NCBI GenBank assembly: GCA_034928535.1
Contig: JAYFOV010000005.1
Coordinates: 124,001 to 188,000 of the forward strand
Direction: 5' to 3'
Length of the DNA: 64,000 nucleotides
Source of the DNA: CAXXOK01 sp001604115
GTDB taxonomy: Bacteria; Bacillota; Clostridia; Christensenellales; Aristaeellaceae
The notes beneath the pieces were generated by a model, which saw only the letters and a list, made by a program, of their open reading frames with translations, was not told the origin of the DNA and made no database searches. Made by a program: the position numbers and the translations under genes. Shown piece after piece: positions 52,658 to 61,564 of this stretch (the stretch's first letter is position 1; every line of letters begins with the position of its first letter).

Positions 52658-53796
52658 TGGCTACGACCTTTACCGATATCCGTCGGGTGCCCACCCCCTG
52701 CTATGTAGTGGATGAAGCACAGCTTGTGCGCAACCTGACGCTTTTGCAAAGTGTTGCCGCGCAAAGCGGTTGCAAAGTTTTGCTGGCGCAAAAGGCGTTT
52801 TCCATGTTCGCGGTTTATCCGCTCATTGGGCAGTATCTCAGCGGCACCACTGCCAGCGGGTTGTATGAAGCACGCCTTGGCCGCGAGGAAATGGGCGGGG
52901 AAACGCACATTTTCTCCCCGGCCTATCACGAAGCGGATTTTGAGGAAGTGCTGGCCACCTGTGACCACATTGTATTCAACTCCTTCACGCAATGGCAGCG
53001 CTTCCGCAAACAGGCGCTGGCATCCGGCAAACAATTCGGCATGCGCATCAATCCGGAATGTTCCACGCAGGATCATGCCATGTACGACCCGTGCGCGCCG
53101 CATTCCCGCCTGGGCGTAACGCGAGACGCTTTCCGTGCTGATTTGCTTGAGGGCATTACCGGGCTGCATTTTCACACCCTGTGCGAGCAGGGCAGCGATG
53201 CGTTGGTTCAGACGCTGGCCGCCGTGGAGGCTCGCTTTGGAGAATTTCTCCCGCAAATGCAATGGATCAATTTCGGTGGCGGGCATCTGATCACCCGTGA
53301 TGGGTACGATATTCCTATGCTCGTGCAGGCTATTCAGCAGTTTTCGCAAACCTATGGCGTGCAGGTGTATCTGGAGCCCGGCGAAGCCATCGCCCACAAA
53401 GCGGGTTGGCTGGTTGCCTCCGTCGTGGATGTGGTGCATAATGGAATGCAAACTGCCATCCTTGACGTCTCGGCCGAATGTCATATGCCTGATGTATTGG
53501 AGATGCCCTACCGACCGCCACTGCTGGACAGCGCGCCCCTGGGAGAGAAACCCTACGGCTACCGTTTGGCCGGTCCAACCTGCCTTGCTGGTGATGTGAT
53601 TGGAGATTACGCCTTTGATGCGCCCCTGCACATTGGAGATAAATTGGTGTTTGAGGACATGGCCATCTATACCATGGTCAAGAATAACACATTCAACGGT
53701 ATGCGCCTGCCTGGCATTGCGCTTCGCCATCTGGATGGCCACATCCGGATGGTGAAACAGTTTGACTATCAGGACTTCAAAATGCGGCTTTCATGA
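52657..53796 (+). CDS. nspC: Carboxy(nor)spermidine decarboxylase
   Basis: PLP-dependent, alanine-racemase-fold decarboxylase of 379 residues that removes the carboxyl group from carboxyspermidine. The N-terminal VPTPCYVVDEAQLVRNL and LLAQKAFSMFAVYPLI include the PLP lysine, and the later GLHFHTLCEQ, NFGGGHLITRDGY and ECHMPDVLEMPYRP are typical of NspC. It is the last gene of the polyamine operon. A large hairpin at 53922-53969 may end the transcript. Confidence 0.94.
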   Translation: MATTFTDIRRVPTPCYVVDEAQLVRNLTLLQSVAAQSGCKVLLAQKAFSMFAVYPLIGQYLSGTTASGLYEARLGREEMGGETHIFSPAYHEADFEEVLATCDHIVFNSFTQWQRFRKQALASGKQFGMRINPECSTQDHAMYDPCAPHSRLGVTRDAFRADLLEGITGLHFHTLCEQGSDALVQTLAAVEARFGEFLPQMQWINFGGGHLITRDGYDIPMLVQAIQQFSQTYGVQVYLEPGEAIAHKAGWLVASVVDVVHNGMQTAILDVSAECHMPDVLEMPYRPPLLDSAPLGEKPYGYRLAGPTCLAGDVIGDYAFDAPLHIGDKLVFEDMAIYTMVKNNTFNGMRLPGIALRHLDGHIRMVKQFDYQDFKMRLS

Positions 53797-53921
53797 TTGT
53801 GCGCAAAACGGAAAGTCATTCCCTCCGTTGACGCGCTTCAGTGGCTCAATCCCAAAGCGCATCCCCCACGATGCCTGAAAACCCGAATCGTTCTTAGCTT
53901 TTCTTCCGGATAGGTTTACAG

Positions 53922-53969
53922 TGCACAGTGCCGCTCCTGCTCGTGGTGCAGGAAATGCGGCACTGTGCA
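53922..53969 (+). terminator. Large hairpin after the polyamine operon
   Basis: Outer arms of 13 bp (53922-53934 with 53957-53969) and an inner 6-bp stem (53935-53940 with 53948-53953) form one long stem-loop. No real T tract follows, and the next promoter begins at its right edge, so it may act as terminator or as insulation. Confidence 0.5.
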
Positions 53970-53998
53970 TTGACTACCTGCGCAAATGCATATATAAT
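53970..53998 (+). promoter_or_regulatory. Sigma-A promoter of the GGDEF/HD-GYP gene
   Basis: TTGACT (53970-53975), a 17-bp spacer and a perfect TATAAT (53993-53998). Confidence 0.8.
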
Positions 53999-54004
53999 CA
54001 GAAC

Positions 54005-54278
54005 AGCGCTGTTTGCAGCTGGTCTGAAGCGATGGGTGCAAGCCGCCTGCATATTGAGCTTGCCCCCGATTATCTGCATTTTCCCCCATTCATTTGGATG
54101 ATTTTCATTAATATGGTTATTAATATGTGCTAAAGGTAATCATCACACCTTTTGCCCGCCAATTGATTACCCCGCATCGTTAGGCACGCCCCATGCGATG
54201 ATCTCCGGACGCCCTGGATCATCTTTGGCGATGGGTTCCATCGCGTTTTCCCCACCTTGTGAACAAGGAGCGCTCACC
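54005..54278 (+). promoter_or_regulatory. Long leader of the GGDEF/HD-GYP gene
   Basis: About 275 nt between the predicted start site and the coding region. It contains inverted repeats, such as GGTAATCA pairing with TGATTACC and an AT-rich CATTAATA hairpin. I found no match to the c-di-GMP-I or -II riboswitch consensus. Confidence 0.35.
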
Positions 54279-56825
54279 ATGCGAAGACGCAAGCCTAGCC
54301 AGCACAGCCACACTGCCTTGGCCGAAAAACGGATGCGCCTTTGGGGTACGCTTGGCATGGCTCTGGTGCTGTGTGTGGCCTTCGCGGGATCCATCTATTT
54401 GCGCGTTGTCTGGACTTTTTATCAACAAACGGATGTGGATCGTGCGGTCAATCTGGGCAATACGGTAGGAGCGCTGATTCACTCCAACACGCTGCCCACT
54501 CATGGCCCTAGCCAACCGATCACTTTGGATCCGCGTTTCCACGAGGAGAAGTCCAGCCTTATGCGGTTGGTCAAGGCCAACCCCGGCATGGCTTATGCCT
54601 TTATTGTGGTGCGTGACCAAATTGGATTCCACTTCCTGATGGACTCGGAGCCCGCCAGCACTGCCCCCCACATGGATCCGACCGGATTCATGCAGGAGAC
54701 GACCCTTTTGCAAGATGCCTTCCAAGCTGACGAAACCATCTTCACCGAATATTTAAGCAATGCGCAGGGTCGCTGGGTAGCGACGATGACGCCGCTGTTT
54801 GCAGGTGGTGCAATCACTGCGTCTGCCGTACTCGGGATCGTCTACCCCGCTGCCAGTTGGAACAGCGCCATGTTTGTGCGCATTTTACCGCATACGCTGG
54901 TGGTGTTCTCGCTGTTGATCCTTTCCGTGCTCTTGTACCGGCTCATTTATGAGCAGCATGTGCTCAAGCACCGCAGCCAGCTGCTCTCCCGGGACGAAGC
55001 GCTCTTCCACAGCGTATTCGATCAGGCGCCCATCGGCATTTCCATCGGCGGCAACGACAAGGTGACCTACACCTCCAGTGACGGCCGTTTCAGCGTGAAC
55101 CATATGTTTGAGGTCATTCTGGGTCGCACCCGCGAATCGCTGGAAACCACGAATTGGCAAGATATCACCCACCCGGATGACCTGCAGGCGGATATCGACA
55201 AACTGCAGGCTTTTCGCAGTGGCGATGTGGCGCGTTACACCATGGAGAAGCGCTACATCCGCCCAGACGGTTCCACCGTGTGGACAAATCTGACAATCGG
55301 TAACCTCATCGGCGCCAACGATTCGGAAAACATGCACCTTTGCATCCTGGAGGATATCACCGAGCGGAAGCGTATTGAGCAGGCACTGCAAGAAAGCGAG
55401 CGCAGCAAAGCAGTGCTCCTGTCCCATTTGCCAGGCATGGCTTACCGCTGCCAGTATGATCCGGCGTGGACTATGGAATTTGTCTCTGAAGGCTGCGAGA
55501 TGCTCACGGGGTACAAACCGGAAAATCTCCTGGGCAACCGGGATGTATCCTACAACGATCTGATCGCGCCGGAATACCGCAGTCTGCTATGGGCCGAGTG
55601 GGCGCAGGTGCTCCAGCAAAGCCGCACTTTCCGCTATGAATATGAAATCATCACCCGCGGGGGTGAGCGAAAATGGGTGCTGGAACAGGGGCAGTTTATC
55701 TATGGCGCAGATCAGTCCGTGCTGGCACTGGAAGGGATCGTCATCGATATATCCGAGCTCAAGATGCGGGAAGCGCAAATTTCCTACCTGCACAAACATG
55801 ACTTTTTGACCGGACTGTATAACCGTGTGCATTGCGCGGCCGAAAAGCAGCGGTTGGCCAAACCCGCTTACTTCCCGCTCTCCCTGGTTATCTGTGACAT
55901 CAACGGTGTGCGGCTGGTCAATGATGCGTTTGGCCCCGCCGAAGGGGATCGGCTCATTGTGGCCGTATCGCGCATCCTGCAAAGCCTGATCCGGGAAAAC
56001 GATGTGTGCAGCCGTACCGGCGGAGACGAGTTTATGCTGCTGTTACCGCATACAACAGAGGCGGAGGCCATTGCCCTGATCGATCAGGTCACAAGAGCCG
56101 TGGATCAATACAACCGCGGCGAAAGCCATCCGCCATATGAAGTAAGCCTATCCTTCGGCTATCATACAATGGTGGATGAGACGCTCACGATCAACCAGGC
56201 CACCATTACTGCGGAAGAACACCTGAGCCACCGCAAACTGCTGAACCAGCGCAGTTCGCATAACGCGATCGTCTCCTCCATCATGGCAACGCTCTATGCG
56301 CGCAGTCAAGAGACGGAGGAGCATGGTAAACGGCTCACCCAATATACACAAATGATTGGGGAACAACTAAACCTGGACCGCCATTTGCTGGATGAGCTGG
56401 AACTGCTGTCCATGCTGCATGACATCGGCAAAGTCGGGGTTGCAGACCGCATCCTGAACAAGCCTGCACCCTTGACGCATGACGAGTGGGATCTGATGAA
56501 AAAGCATCCGGAAATCGGCTATCGAATCGCGCTTTCTACCCCGGAGCTGGAACACATAGCGCGTTATATTCTAAGTCACCATGAAAAATGGGATGGCAGT
56601 GGGTATCCCGCCGGTTTGGCCGGCGAAGAGATCCCGCTTGCATCGCGCATCCTGGCCATTGCGGACGCATATGATGCTATGACGGAAGATCGGGTCTACC
56701 GCAAGGCCATGGACAGGCAAGACGCGTTGGCGGAGCTTGCGCGCTGTGCCGGAACCCAGTTTGATCCCTCGATCACGCAGATCATGATCCGTTTGCTCAA
56801 CCTGCAATCATCCACTCCAGCATAA
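54279..56825 (+). CDS. Membrane PAS-PAS-GGDEF-HD-GYP cyclic-di-GMP enzyme
   Basis: Protein of 848 residues with two membrane segments (about 22-42 and 204-222) enclosing an extracellular sensor region. Two PAS domains follow (about 243-365, with ITHPDD, and 376-497). The GGDEF domain has an intact motif at 581-585 (RTGGDEFMLLLP). The HD-GYP domain has HD at 714-715 in LHDIGK and GYP at 775-777 in HHEKWDGSGYP. Both synthesis and breakdown of cyclic-di-GMP are therefore possible in one chain. AAGGAG lies 8 nt before ATG 54279. It is monocistronic, with its own promoter. Confidence 0.95.
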   Translation: MRRRKPSQHSHTALAEKRMRLWGTLGMALVLCVAFAGSIYLRVVWTFYQQTDVDRAVNLGNTVGALIHSNTLPTHGPSQPITLDPRFHEEKSSLMRLVKANPGMAYAFIVVRDQIGFHFLMDSEPASTAPHMDPTGFMQETTLLQDAFQADETIFTEYLSNAQGRWVATMTPLFAGGAITASAVLGIVYPAASWNSAMFVRILPHTLVVFSLLILSVLLYRLIYEQHVLKHRSQLLSRDEALFHSVFDQAPIGISIGGNDKVTYTSSDGRFSVNHMFEVILGRTRESLETTNWQDITHPDDLQADIDKLQAFRSGDVARYTMEKRYIRPDGSTVWTNLTIGNLIGANDSENMHLCILEDITERKRIEQALQESERSKAVLLSHLPGMAYRCQYDPAWTMEFVSEGCEMLTGYKPENLLGNRDVSYNDLIAPEYRSLLWAEWAQVLQQSRTFRYEYEIITRGGERKWVLEQGQFIYGADQSVLALEGIVIDISELKMREAQISYLHKHDFLTGLYNRVHCAAEKQRLAKPAYFPLSLVICDINGVRLVNDAFGPAEGDRLIVAVSRILQSLIRENDVCSRTGGDEFMLLLPHTTEAEAIALIDQVTRAVDQYNRGESHPPYEVSLSFGYHTMVDETLTINQATITAEEHLSHRKLLNQRSSHNAIVSSIMATLYARSQETEEHGKRLTQYTQMIGEQLNLDRHLLDELELLSMLHDIGKVGVADRILNKPAPLTHDEWDLMKKHPEIGYRIALSTPELEHIARYILSHHEKWDGSGYPAGLAGEEIPLASRILAIADAYDAMTEDRVYRKAMDRQDALAELARCAGTQFDPSITQIMIRLLNLQSSTPA

Positions 56826-57056
56826 CGGGAGATTACAAAAGCCTAGCTTGCGCGTGCATACCAGAGAACAGTGAGTGCAGGCTATGTAGGCGGCGCACGC
56901 GCAGTCCGATTTAGTCTATCCTCCTGTGCTCAGGGTTCAAGGCATCAGCGTGGCAAGCTTTGGCCACACCCCTCTGGCAGGCATTAGGCTCCTCCGTGCC
57001 GGAATATCCGGTGATTCTATCGCATTGATGCCAATCCCCTTTTGCATTAATCAATC
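56826..57056. other. Non-coding gap after the GGDEF/HD-GYP gene
   Basis: No credible gene on either strand. The likely terminator at 57057-57090 lies at its right end, so the transcript may have a long 3' untranslated part. Confidence 0.4.
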
Positions 57057-57090
57057 GACCGCTGACAACAGGATGTGTCAGCGGTCTTTG
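57057..57090 (+). terminator. Intrinsic terminator
   Basis: An 11-bp perfect stem (57057-57067 with 57076-57086) with an 8-nt loop is followed by TTTGTG on the plus strand. It separates the GGDEF/HD-GYP gene from the convergent operon. Confidence 0.75.
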
Positions 57091-57210
57091 TGTCCGGCAT
57101 TGCCTGTGGCTGCGGCCGTAATATCGGCGCATTCGCCGCACTGTGCTGTTGCATACTCGCCAAGGAGCGTCTACCGCCCTGGAACGGTCGTATCAGGGCG
57201 GCTCGCTAGT

Positions 57211-58374
57211 TTAGCGGATCAATCCTACCAGAAGGCTGGTCATCAGCACCGAGGTGATCGTAACGGTGGAAAATCCGGCTACAATCATTTTAGGCAGGAT
57301 TTGTGCCTCAATGATTTTTACCTCCGCCTCGGACTCACCAGCGCTTTTGGCTGCCTCCTGGCTAAGCACCATGGTGCCTGGAAAGCCATACAAAGCGGTC
57401 AGTCCAATGGCGATGGACATGCTCAGGCTATATCCCAGCAGTTTGCCGGTCGCCACGGCAAACACGGCGCTGCCGGCAAGCCCAATCACAAAGGAAAGTA
57501 ACAACGGGACGATCAGCGCCCATAGATCGCTCACAGACAGCGTCGCCAGCGGGCCAAAAACGATGATCATGATGGCCAACATCATCAACCCGAAGGCATC
57601 GATGCCGCCCAGCACACCCGGCTTGAACACCCCGGTGCTTCGCAGCAGCACACCCAGCGCCAGCGCGATGATGAACGTGTTGATTACCCCGCCTGTTAAA
57701 CCGCTGATGAAGCTGGCCAGCAACACCACGGCCCCCACCGCAAACAATGTGCCTGCAGTTGTTTGGAACATCTTGGGCAACTTGCCGGCACCGGCTGCCG
57801 CTACGTCGGCGCGCTGCTCCGGGGGCAACGCCCCGGCACGGTGGCTCTCCCGCACACGCAGCGCCTCTTTACGCAGCAGCACGGACGTAATGGGAAACCC
57901 AATCATGCCTTGGAAGGCGGCAATCAGCACAGGTAGCACCGCCACCCCCATCAACCCGGCCGCGACGGCCGCCTCCTGCACCATCAGGATAGAGATGGTG
58001 CCGCCGCTCACAGCAGCAAATGCGCCAATCACATAGGCCTGCCCATCGAACACAAAGCCGAAGGTAAACAGCGCCACTGCAATGCCGATCACAGACATGA
58101 AGCCGATCACAAAGGTTCGCCACTGCGCTTTCATTTCCCGGAAGCTGATCATCGTGCCGATGTGCACAATCACAAAGCCGACAATCGTGCTGCCCAACGT
58201 GAGCAAGGAGGACGCGGTGAGCAGATCCTCGGGAAATAGATTGGTTTTGAAACCAATCAGGAAAATGACGGATGCCACCAACAGCGAGGAGAGCAAAGAC
58301 TTTGTTTTCTTGGAAACAAAATCGCTGATTGTCCAGATGAGCATAATGATGGTAAACGCTAAGATCGGATTCAT
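57211..58374 (-). CDS. Polytopic membrane protein, transporter-like, function unknown
   Basis: Hydrophobic protein of 387 residues with about ten membrane segments. The halves look related: GGTISILMVQEAAVAAG in the middle and GFPGTMVLSQEAAKSAG near the end, suggesting an inverted-repeat transporter fold. I do not recognise the family with certainty. Its ATG overlaps the stop of the YitT-like gene (ATGA). In this operon it follows an M20 peptidase and a YitT protein, so export or uptake of an amino acid or small peptide is conceivable but unproven. Confidence 0.75.
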   Translation of the reverse strand: MNPILAFTIIMLIWTISDFVSKKTKSLLSSLLVASVIFLIGFKTNLFPEDLLTASSLLTLGSTIVGFVIVHIGTMISFREMKAQWRTFVIGFMSVIGIAVALFTFGFVFDGQAYVIGAFAAVSGGTISILMVQEAAVAAGLMGVAVLPVLIAAFQGMIGFPITSVLLRKEALRVRESHRAGALPPEQRADVAAAGAGKLPKMFQTTAGTLFAVGAVVLLASFISGLTGGVINTFIIALALGVLLRSTGVFKPGVLGGIDAFGLMMLAIMIIVFGPLATLSVSDLWALIVPLLLSFVIGLAGSAVFAVATGKLLGYSLSMSIAIGLTALYGFPGTMVLSQEAAKSAGESEAEVKIIEAQILPKMIVAGFSTVTITSVLMTSLLVGLIR

Positions 58375-59267
58375 GCAGCATTCCTCCCCGTTTCAATTTG
58401 TAGTGGCCGATTTTGCGCATTTCGCCGCAACCGCTGAAGGTACGTCTGTTGTTCTATGCCATGTACCTCTGCAACGTTGTATGCGATGACCAGCGCGCTT
58501 TCGTCACATGCATCCACCGTTTTCAGCAATGCCGGGTAATCCTGATCCTCCACCAACGCCACCAGAACGGCATGCTCAAGCCCGGTGCGGCCGTGTGTCG
58601 CATCCATGAGGAGCATTTTACCGTGCGCATGCTGTGCCAGTGCCGCCCGGATGGTCTCTATGCTACGCTCGCTGGTGATCATGACCGCCTTTTTGCGGCG
58701 AATGCCCGTCTCCAGATAGGTCATAACCATAGCCGTGATGATGAGCGAGGTGACCCCAAACAAGAACGATTCAATCCCGAAAACAAAAATGTTAAATGTG
58801 ACCACCACCATATCCGTCGCCAGCAAACCCAGGGATGTGTTGATGCCGAGATACTTTTTCATGATGAGCGGCGGGATGGTAGTGCCCCCGCTGGAGGCTT
58901 CATTGCGGTAGAGCATGACCACCGCGACCGCGAACAGCGCACTGCCGATCACAACCGAGAAGAACCGATCCTGCACCAGCATCCGATCCGGTACCACTGC
59001 CAATGCCAAGGGAAGCAAAAGGCTGCCAAACAGCGTGTTCCCAAACACCTTGCGTCCCAGAAAGATAAATGCCAGCACCAGCATGGCCGCATTGAGCCCC
59101 AACACAGTCCAGGAACGGTTGATGCCGGTCACGCCTTCCAACAAAATCCCGATCCCGTTTACGCCGCCGGCCGCAACCTGATGCGGCGCAAGGAAGAAGT
59201 TAATGGATAGGCTCATGATGGCAATTGCAAGCACGACCACCGGCAACTGTTTCCATATTTTTTTCAT
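58371..59267 (-). CDS. YitT-family membrane protein
   Basis: Protein of 298 residues with an N-terminal membrane domain of about six segments, characteristic of the family (LAPHQVAAGGVNGIGILLEGVTG, and EASSGGTTIPPLIMKKYLG). A C-terminal soluble domain follows (about 205-285, with RSIETIRAALAQHAHGKMLLMDATHG). Proteins of this family are widespread in Firmicutes with no settled function. It lies 5 bp after the M20 peptidase gene and overlaps the following membrane protein gene. Confidence 0.9.
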   Translation of the reverse strand: MKKIWKQLPVVVLAIAIMSLSINFFLAPHQVAAGGVNGIGILLEGVTGINRSWTVLGLNAAMLVLAFIFLGRKVFGNTLFGSLLLPLALAVVPDRMLVQDRFFSVVIGSALFAVAVVMLYRNEASSGGTTIPPLIMKKYLGINTSLGLLATDMVVVTFNIFVFGIESFLFGVTSLIITAMVMTYLETGIRRKKAVMITSERSIETIRAALAQHAHGKMLLMDATHGRTGLEHAVLVALVEDQDYPALLKTVDACDESALVIAYNVAEVHGIEQQTYLQRLRRNAQNRPLQIETGRNAA

Positions 59268-59272
59268 AGTTC

Positions 59273-60394
59273 TCAGCTCCCTTCACATCCTGCGTGCGTG
59301 GCGATGTAATATGCCACCTGCGCAGCTTTTTCTAGTTCCACAACAGGAATATACTCGTCCTCCGTGTGAACATTTTCATAACCAATGGACAGGTTTGCCG
59401 TTTCAATACCCCTCAGCATCAGCTCGTTGGCATCGCTGGCACCCCCGATCACCAAATGCACCGGGTCTCGACCTGCCGCTCGGATGGCTTCTTCCGCCAG
59501 ACGAACCGCCTTCCCCTGCTTTGGGAGTGCATACCCTGTGGTTTGCTGGCGAACCTCAATGTCCACCGTGCCGCCCATGCTACCGGCGGCCACTTGCATG
59601 GCTTGCTCCATCGCCTGTAGCTGTGCCTGGCAACGTTCCATATCCACAGAGCGGACCTCCGCGGTCAACTTCGCCTCGTCCGCGACAATATTGGTAGCCG
59701 TGCCCCCCTGGAACGTTCCCACATTGGCTGTTGTCAGGGGGTCGAGCCTGCCAAGCTGCATTTGCGCAATCGCCCGTGCCCCCATCTCAATGGCGGAAGC
59801 TCCTTTTTCAGGCTCCATGCCTGCATGCGCCGCGCGCCCGCGGAACACTGCTTCCATGGTGTAAAGGGTTGGGCTTGCCACCACAATGCCGCCAACCTTG
59901 CCGCCGCTATCCAGCACATACCCATGCGTGGCATGCAGTTGGGTGGCATCCAGCGCTTTGGCGCCAATCAGGCCAATTTCCTCCCCCACGGTAAAAACCA
60001 GTTCAATACGGCCATGCGGCGTTTGGGTTTCGCGCAAGGTCTGCATTACCTCCAGTAAAATCGCAATACCCGCTTTGTCATCCGCACCCAAGATGGTTTT
60101 TCCGGCCGAGCGTATGATGCCGCTTTCGCAAATCGGTTCAATACCTACGCCTGGCTGCACCGTATCGCTGTGACAGCAGAACAAAACGCCGGGCATATCC
60201 GCGTTCGCCTCCAAAACACCGATCAGGTTGCCAGCCTTCCATCCGGTGATCGTTTTACTGTCATCCTCAAAGGTTTTCAGCCCCAGCGCGTCCAGTTTTT
60301 CCCGGAGGTAGTGCTGGAAACGCTGTTCATTTCTGGATTCCGAATCTATCCGCACCAACTCCATCAATGTGGCAACCAATCGTTTTTCATTCAT
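59273..60394 (-). CDS. M20-family peptidase, PepT-like
   Basis: Cytoplasmic zinc aminopeptidase or deacylase of 373 residues. The metal-binding signatures are CCHSDTVQPG, GADDKAGIAILLE and GEEIGLIGAK, with the general-base Glu in the last. The dimerisation domain begins AVFRGRAAHAGMEPEKG. It resembles tripeptidase T and Bacillus YqjE-type proteins. I chose ATG 60394 with AAAGGAAC upstream; the open frame extends 20 codons more without similarity. It follows the HD-GYP gene by 63 bp in a four-gene minus-strand operon. Confidence 0.92.
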   Translation of the reverse strand: MNEKRLVATLMELVRIDSESRNEQRFQHYLREKLDALGLKTFEDDSKTITGWKAGNLIGVLEANADMPGVLFCCHSDTVQPGVGIEPICESGIIRSAGKTILGADDKAGIAILLEVMQTLRETQTPHGRIELVFTVGEEIGLIGAKALDATQLHATHGYVLDSGGKVGGIVVASPTLYTMEAVFRGRAAHAGMEPEKGASAIEMGARAIAQMQLGRLDPLTTANVGTFQGGTATNIVADEAKLTAEVRSVDMERCQAQLQAMEQAMQVAAGSMGGTVDIEVRQQTTGYALPKQGKAVRLAEEAIRAAGRDPVHLVIGGASDANELMLRGIETANLSIGYENVHTEDEYIPVVELEKAAQVAYYIATHAGCEGS

Positions 60395-60457
60395 AATAGT
60401 TCCTTTCTCAGCGGGTGTCCGCTTCTGTGGTAGGGTGGCACGTGCTTTGCGCAAAGG

Positions 60458-61114
60458 TCACGCGGTTTTCCACTGTTGATGCAGGCCAGCCAACTGTTTT
60501 TCGCATAATTGGAACGCGAGCACCCATCGCGGATCAAACTGTGCCCCGGACTGTGCCACGATCACATGATATGCGTGCTCATGGCTTGCTGCGGCGTGGT
60601 AAACGCGGCTGTGGGTGATGGCATCGTAGGCATCAGCGACCGCGCAAAGGCGCGCCCACAGCGAGATTGCTTTCCCCTTTCGCCGCTGCGGATAGCCTTC
60701 GCCATCCCAGCGTTCGTGATGCTGCATAATCACATCACGGTACATGGGCCACCATACCGGGCTCACGTTGCCGCCGTGAAGATCCCCGAAAATCTGTGTG
60801 CCTTGGTAGGGGTGCCGGCGCATGATATTCCACTCGTCTTGGTTCAATTTGCCAGCTTTGTGCAGCACTTTGTGTGGTGTGGCCAGCTTGCCCGCATCAT
60901 GATACCGCATCGCCAGTGCCAGATGGGTCGTCTGTTCCCCGCTCAGGCAAACGTCATCGCCAAACAGGCCATGGCGCTGCGCGCATTGCAGTAAGATCAT
61001 GGCATACTCAGCCACACGGCATCCATGCAGCCATAAATCAATGGAGAATACATTGGGCTTTTTGAAAAGCGCCTGATTGCATCCGCCCTGTTCATACATC
61101 TTCATAGCATTCAT
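60458..61114 (-). CDS. Stand-alone HD-GYP phosphodiesterase-like protein
   Basis: Protein of 218 residues consisting almost wholly of an HD-GYP domain, without receiver or sensor domain. The metal-binding and signature residues are kept: YHDAGKLATP, RRHPYQG, HHERWDGEGYP and ADAYDAITHSRVYH. It probably hydrolyses cyclic-di-GMP, possibly countering the GGDEF protein 4 kb away. I chose ATG 61114 because AAGGAG lies 9 nt upstream; the ATG nine bases earlier abuts the ribosome site. It is the first gene of the operon with the M20 peptidase, YitT and membrane protein genes. Confidence 0.88.
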   Translation of the reverse strand: MNAMKMYEQGGCNQALFKKPNVFSIDLWLHGCRVAEYAMILLQCAQRHGLFGDDVCLSGEQTTHLALAMRYHDAGKLATPHKVLHKAGKLNQDEWNIMRRHPYQGTQIFGDLHGGNVSPVWWPMYRDVIMQHHERWDGEGYPQRRKGKAISLWARLCAVADAYDAITHSRVYHAAASHEHAYHVIVAQSGAQFDPRWVLAFQLCEKQLAGLHQQWKTA

Positions 61115-61160
61115 CCGTCGCATCTCCTTCCTTGTCCGAGGTGTTCCCCTCGTCCAAAGA

Positions 61161-61183
61161 AATCATAGCAGACAGCTATGATT
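61161..61183. repeat. Inverted repeat upstream of the HD-GYP operon
   Basis: AATCATAG and CTATGATT, 8-bp arms with a 7-bp spacer, lie about 50 bp before the gene. It could be an operator or a leader hairpin. Confidence 0.4.
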
Positions 61184-61210
61184 AGAGGGCACAGGTTTCG
61201 CTCAACGTAC

Positions 61211-61236
61211 AAAAAAGGCCGCCGAATGGCGGCCTT
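61211..61236 (-). terminator. Intrinsic terminator of the Agr-type kinase gene
   Basis: Minus-strand stem AAGGCCGCC/GGCGGCCTT with a 4-nt loop followed by TTTTTT (61216-61211). It lies about 330 nt beyond the kinase stop codon. Confidence 0.85.
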
Positions 61237-61564
61237 AGCCGTGCGGCAACCGATGCATTCATGCGTTACCGCGACGGGACATGCGCACGGCCTTGCTGTA
61301 GTTTGCTTTGCGTTGCTCAAGATGCATAATGCTCAAGCCGGCCAAAGCCTTCTTACATCTTTCTTTCACTTGACAAAGGACTAATCAGGTTGCAGCCTTT
61401 CCATGGTTTATGCCCCGTGGCAACGACCTCTAACCACAGGGTTTCACTTTTAAAGGTCTCTGAACCCGTCCCGCAGGAACGATGCGCTTGAGTGAAATTC
61501 GGTTACAATGACCAGGCTGTTCCATGGCCAGCACGCCCACCAGGCAAATGCGCAAGGGATCTGT
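61237..61564 (-). other. Transcribed but apparently gene-free stretch after the Agr-type kinase
   Basis: A minus-strand transcript from the kinase gene should run through this stretch to the terminator at 61211-61236. I found no AgrB-like or AgrD-like gene. One short frame (GTG 61369 to stop at 61259, 36 residues, MKERCKKALAGLS and onward) is basic and lacks a good ribosome site, so coding is doubtful. Confidence 0.35.

Noticed and set aside
54005..54278. c-di-GMP riboswitch before the GGDEF/HD-GYP gene
   Set aside because: The conserved GEMM core sequences are not present on either strand.
61237..61564. An agrD pheromone gene after the Agr-type kinase
   Set aside because: No frame has the leader, cysteine-containing core and acidic tail of AgrD; the only short frame is basic.
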